From NCBI GenBank assembly GCA_031216445.1, contig CM062212.1:526001-590000 (forward strand): a stretch of DNA of 64,000 bases, in the 5' to 3' direction. The position numbers were made by a program, and so were the translations under genes. The notes under the pieces were generated by a model. The model ran no database searches, was not told where the DNA came from, and was given only the letters and a program-made list of their open reading frames with translations. Origin of the DNA: Lateolabrax maculatus. Lineage: Eukaryota > Chordata > Actinopteri > Acropomatiformes > Lateolabracidae. Positions 61,177-64,000 of the stretch are shown here, piece by piece (within the stretch, counting starts at the first letter, position 1; the number at the start of each line of letters is the position of its first letter).

Positions 61177-62136
61177 CACAGCAGTACAGTGTGTATCCGA
61201 TCATCTGGGCTGCAGGTCGAGGACACGCCGACATTGTTAAAGTGCTGCTGGAGAACGGAGCTAAAGTCAACTGTTCTGACAAGGTGAAGATACACAACAA
61301 CAACACAACAACAACACAACAACAACACAACAACAACACAACACAACACAACAACAACACAACACAACAACACAACAACACAACAACACTACACAACAAC
61401 ACTACACAACACAACAACACTACACAACACAACAACACAACACAACACAACAACACTACACAACACAACAACACAACACAACACAACAACACTACACAAC
61501 AACACCACACAACAACAACAATACACAACAACACCACACAACAACACCACAACACAACAACACTACACAACAACACCACACAACAACACCACAACACAAC
61601 AACACTACACAACAACACAACACTACACAACAACACAACATTACACCACAACACAACAACACTACACAACAACACAACACAACAACACAACAACACTACA
61701 CAACAACACAACAACACTACACTACACAACAACACAACATTACACCACAACACAACAACACTACACAACAACACAACACAACAACACAACAACACTACAC
61801 AACAACACAACAACACAACAACACTACACAACAACACTACACAACAACACTACACAACACAACACAACAACACTACACAACAACACAACAACACTACACA
61901 ACAACACAACACAACAACACTACACAACAACACAACAACACTACACAACAACACAACACAACAACACAACACGGAACGTTTCCTGGCTTGTAAAACCTGA
62001 AACGTTCTGCACAAGAACAGTGAACAGTGAACACGTCATATTCAGCTTCACTTCTGTTCTGTCTTTGGTATAAAACTGAACATTTCAAAATAAAAGCTGA
62101 AGCGAATGTTCAGGAGTGAATTCACCCTTTAATTTA

Positions 62137-62175
<39 letters not shown>

Positions 62176-63236
62176 CAGTATGGGACCACTCCTCTGATCT
62201 GGGCATCCAGGAAAGGACACTTTGACTGTGTGATGCACCTGCTGGAGAACGGAGCCGACGTCGACCAGGAGGGGGCGGTACGAGCACACCCTCCACCACA
62301 CCCCTGCCCCCCCATCATTACTGCAGTATCACACAGTACTGAGACAGATCCCAGCAGTATAATGTATATAGACAGTATGGGGGGGGCTGTGTATAATGTG
62401 TGTAGATGGTATACAGAGCGGTGGGGGGGGGCTGTGTATAATGTGTGTAGATGGTATACAGAGTGGTGGGGGGGGCTGTGTATAATGTGTGTAGATGGTA
62501 TACAGAGCGGTGGGGGGGGCTGTGTATAATGTGTGTAGATGGTATACAGAGCGGTGGGGGGGGCTGTGTATAATGTGTGTAGATGGTATACAGAGCGGTG
62601 TGTGTGGTCTGTGCAGAACTCGATGACGGCTCTGATCGTGGCGGTGAAGGGCGGCTACACCGAGGTGGTGAAGGAGCTGCTGAAGAGAAACCCCAACGTC
62701 AACATGACCGACAAAGACGGAAACACGGCGCTGATGATCGCCGCCAAGGAGGGCTACACCGAGATCGTCCAGGACCTGCTGGACGCGGGGACCTACGTCA
62801 ACATCCCAGACCGGGTGAGACCGCGTTGCACATGACGACGGGCATCTCTCCGTCACGTGACAGAGACCTGTGTTTCTGATGGAGAGGGGTTTTAAAATGA
62901 TCTGCTGCTGAAGATAGTAAACAGCAGTTTACAGCCAGCAGGGGGCGCCACTGCTCACAGAAACACCTGACAGAACTTAGTTTATAAAGTCTTTTTTCTG
63001 TTAGAGCAGAAACTCTCTCCAAACTGTACTTCATTATATTTATATCCTGCAATTACAAATGTTATGATCACACTAACTGACATTATCACTGAAAAGGTTC
63101 AGACAGGTGACCTTGAATGCAGCACAGTGTCTGTGTGGATCTGCTGCTACAGCACTGTGACTTCATACAGCTGTGTCACACTCTCACCTTCACCTGAGGA
63201 ACAACACAAATCTGCGTTTGTGGAGGCTGATACTGT

Positions 63237-63271
<35 letters not shown>

Positions 63272-63895
63272 CAGAGTGGTGACACAGTGCTGATTGGAGC
63301 AGTGAGGGGCGGTCATGTGGAGATCGTCAGAGCTCTGCTGCATAAATACGCTGACATCGACATCCGAGGACAGGTGAGGACCTCATTTCCTGTTTTACTT
63401 ATCAGCAGCTGTCACAGTAGCTTCAGGATCGTAGCAATACAGTCACACTGCAGTACAGTAATACTGTAATACTACAGTAATACTATCAGTACTGATGTTT
63501 CGCTCTGTCTCTGTGTTTCCAGGAGAATAAAACAGCTCTGTACTGGGCTGTGGAGAAAGGAAACGCCACCATGGTGAGAGACATCCTGCAGTGTAACCCT
63601 GACACTGAGAACTGCACCAAGGTGAGACCTTCACACACCTGACACACCTGAAACACCTGACGGATCACACCTGACACACCTGCTGGTTATTAACTGTCAT
63701 CATCATCAGTCTCTCGTGTCAGATAAAGGAGCGATGCGTAACTATAGATCAGTGAGGCAGACGGTTTGACGTTGTGTTTCCTATTTCCTGTCTCAGGACG
63801 GAGAGACTCCTCTGATCAAAGCCACCAAGATGAGGAACATTGAGATCGTGGAGCTGCTGCTGGATAAAGGAGCCAAAGTGTCGGCTGTCGACAAG
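59502..63895 (+). CDS. kidins220: Kinase D-interacting substrate of 220 kDa (KIDINS220/ARMS), N-terminal ankyrin exons (3' part outside window)
   Basis: Ten coding exons give the first 374 aa: 59502-59633, 59904-60002, 60305-60403, 60889-60987, 61185-61283, 62179-62277, 62617-62814, 63275-63373, 63523-63621, 63797-63895. All exons after the first are 99 or 198 bp and phase 0, so each exon is one or two 33-residue ankyrin repeats. Start ATG 59502 gives [20 protein letters not shown], followed by [13 protein letters not shown]. Ankyrin marks: [73 protein letters not shown] and [19 protein letters not shown]. The near-identity to KIDINS220 is clear, and mboat2 is the expected neighbour. KIDINS220 is a neuronal four-pass membrane scaffold for Trk and p75 neurotrophin receptors. 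Its KAP-NTPase, membrane and C-terminal parts lie beyond the window. The N-terminus is a little longer than in human as I recall it. Confidence 0.93.
59860..59897 (+). repeat. (TG)n at the 3' splice site of kidins220 coding exon 2
   Basis: The TG run ends 6 bp before the exon at 59904 and takes the place of a pyrimidine tract (ending gttgacag). Confidence 0.93.
60840..60882 (+). repeat. (TG)n at the 3' splice site of kidins220 coding exon 4
   Basis: The TG run ends with tttcag directly before the exon at 60889. Confidence 0.93.
61082..61176 (+). repeat. (CTGT)n tetranucleotide at the 3' splice site of kidins220 coding exon 5
   Basis: Mostly CTGT with GCCT interruptions. It serves as the pyrimidine-rich tract before cagcag and the exon at 61185. 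Confidence 0.93.
61292..61971 (+). repeat. (ACAAC)n / ACAACACT satellite-like array, kidins220 intron
   Basis: About 680 bp of A/C-only DNA built from AACAC, AACAACAC and TACACAACAACAC units, with higher-order repetition. It starts 9 bp after the donor of the exon ending at 61283. All long open frames across it are artefacts. Confidence 0.96.
62141..62173 (+). repeat. (TG)n at the 3' splice site of kidins220 coding exon 6
   Basis: The TG run ends in tgacag at the exon start 62179. Confidence 0.93.
62387..62602 (+). repeat. 43-44-bp minisatellite, 5 units, kidins220 intron
   Basis: Unit: CTGTGTATAATGTGTGTAGA then TGGTATACAGAGCGGTGG and a run of G. The last copy ends about 15 bp before the exon at 62617. 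Confidence 0.94.
63239..63270 (+). repeat. (TG)n at the 3' splice site of kidins220 coding exon 8
   Basis: The TG run ends in tgacag at the exon start 63275. Confidence 0.93.
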
Positions 63896-64000
63896 GTGAG
63901 AACAATAAAGACTCCTTCAGAAAATTGGAAACAATCAACGATTGTTAATATGACAGACAGCTGAGGCCCTTCATAATAAAAGCATCTCTTTTGTGCAAAG

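Noticed and set aside
61082..61180. Possible CRISPR-like direct repeats
   Set aside because: It is a simple CTGT tetranucleotide tract with no spacers.
61034..62000. Long Thr/Asn/His (+) and Cys/Val/Leu (-) open frames
   Set aside because: Both are products of the ACAAC array. The plus frame is only the 61185-61283 kidins220 exon read through its donor.

Overview
The window is vertebrate nuclear DNA, almost certainly from a teleost fish. Genes are spliced, with introns of about 80 bp to several kb and GT-AG borders, and lie among AT-rich intergenic DNA loaded with micro- and minisatellites. The recognisable proteins are vertebrate orthologues, and several dispersed repeats look like families common in fish. 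There are no bacterial-type operons, CRISPR arrays or viral genes.

Layout, left to right: the last coding exons of a KIF26-family kinesin (+, 927-4046) with its 3' UTR to about 5.6 kb; about 8 kb with no gene seen; a 780-bp TG-rich array running into a GC-rich kelch-domain exon of kbtbd11 (+, to 16204), in which the BTB domain expected of the family is absent; a 9-bp minisatellite of about 1 kb ending in a 22-bp-arm hairpin; the chemokine receptor gene ccr6 (-, 23215-24348); centrosomal cep43/fgfr1op (-, 29237-42579), for which I could assemble 20 in-phase coding exons; the lysophospholipid acyltransferase gene mboat2 (+, 43929-54509), 13 in-phase exons; and the first ten coding exons of kidins220 (+, 59502 to beyond the window edge), whose ankyrin repeats are mostly one 99-bp exon each.

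The genes are not one pathway. The order joins blocks that are separate in human: CEP43-CCR6 (6q27), MBOAT2-KIDINS220 (2p25) and KBTBD11 (8p23). cep43 and mboat2 are head-to-head, 1.35 kb apart. The remaining pairs are tandem, except kbtbd11 and ccr6, which converge.

The most interesting points are: (1) an 80-residue EF-hand-pair cassette (phase 0 at both ends) inside cep43, which I do not recall from the human protein; (2) a kbtbd11 locus with BACK-like and kelch parts but no BTB exon in the window; (3) (TG)n tracts placed directly at the 3' splice sites of four kidins220 exons; (4) an inverted pair of a dispersed repeat about 19 kb apart; and (5) a hammerhead-ribozyme-like core in an insertion within an mboat2 intron minisatellite. 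No wholly new gene system is evident.
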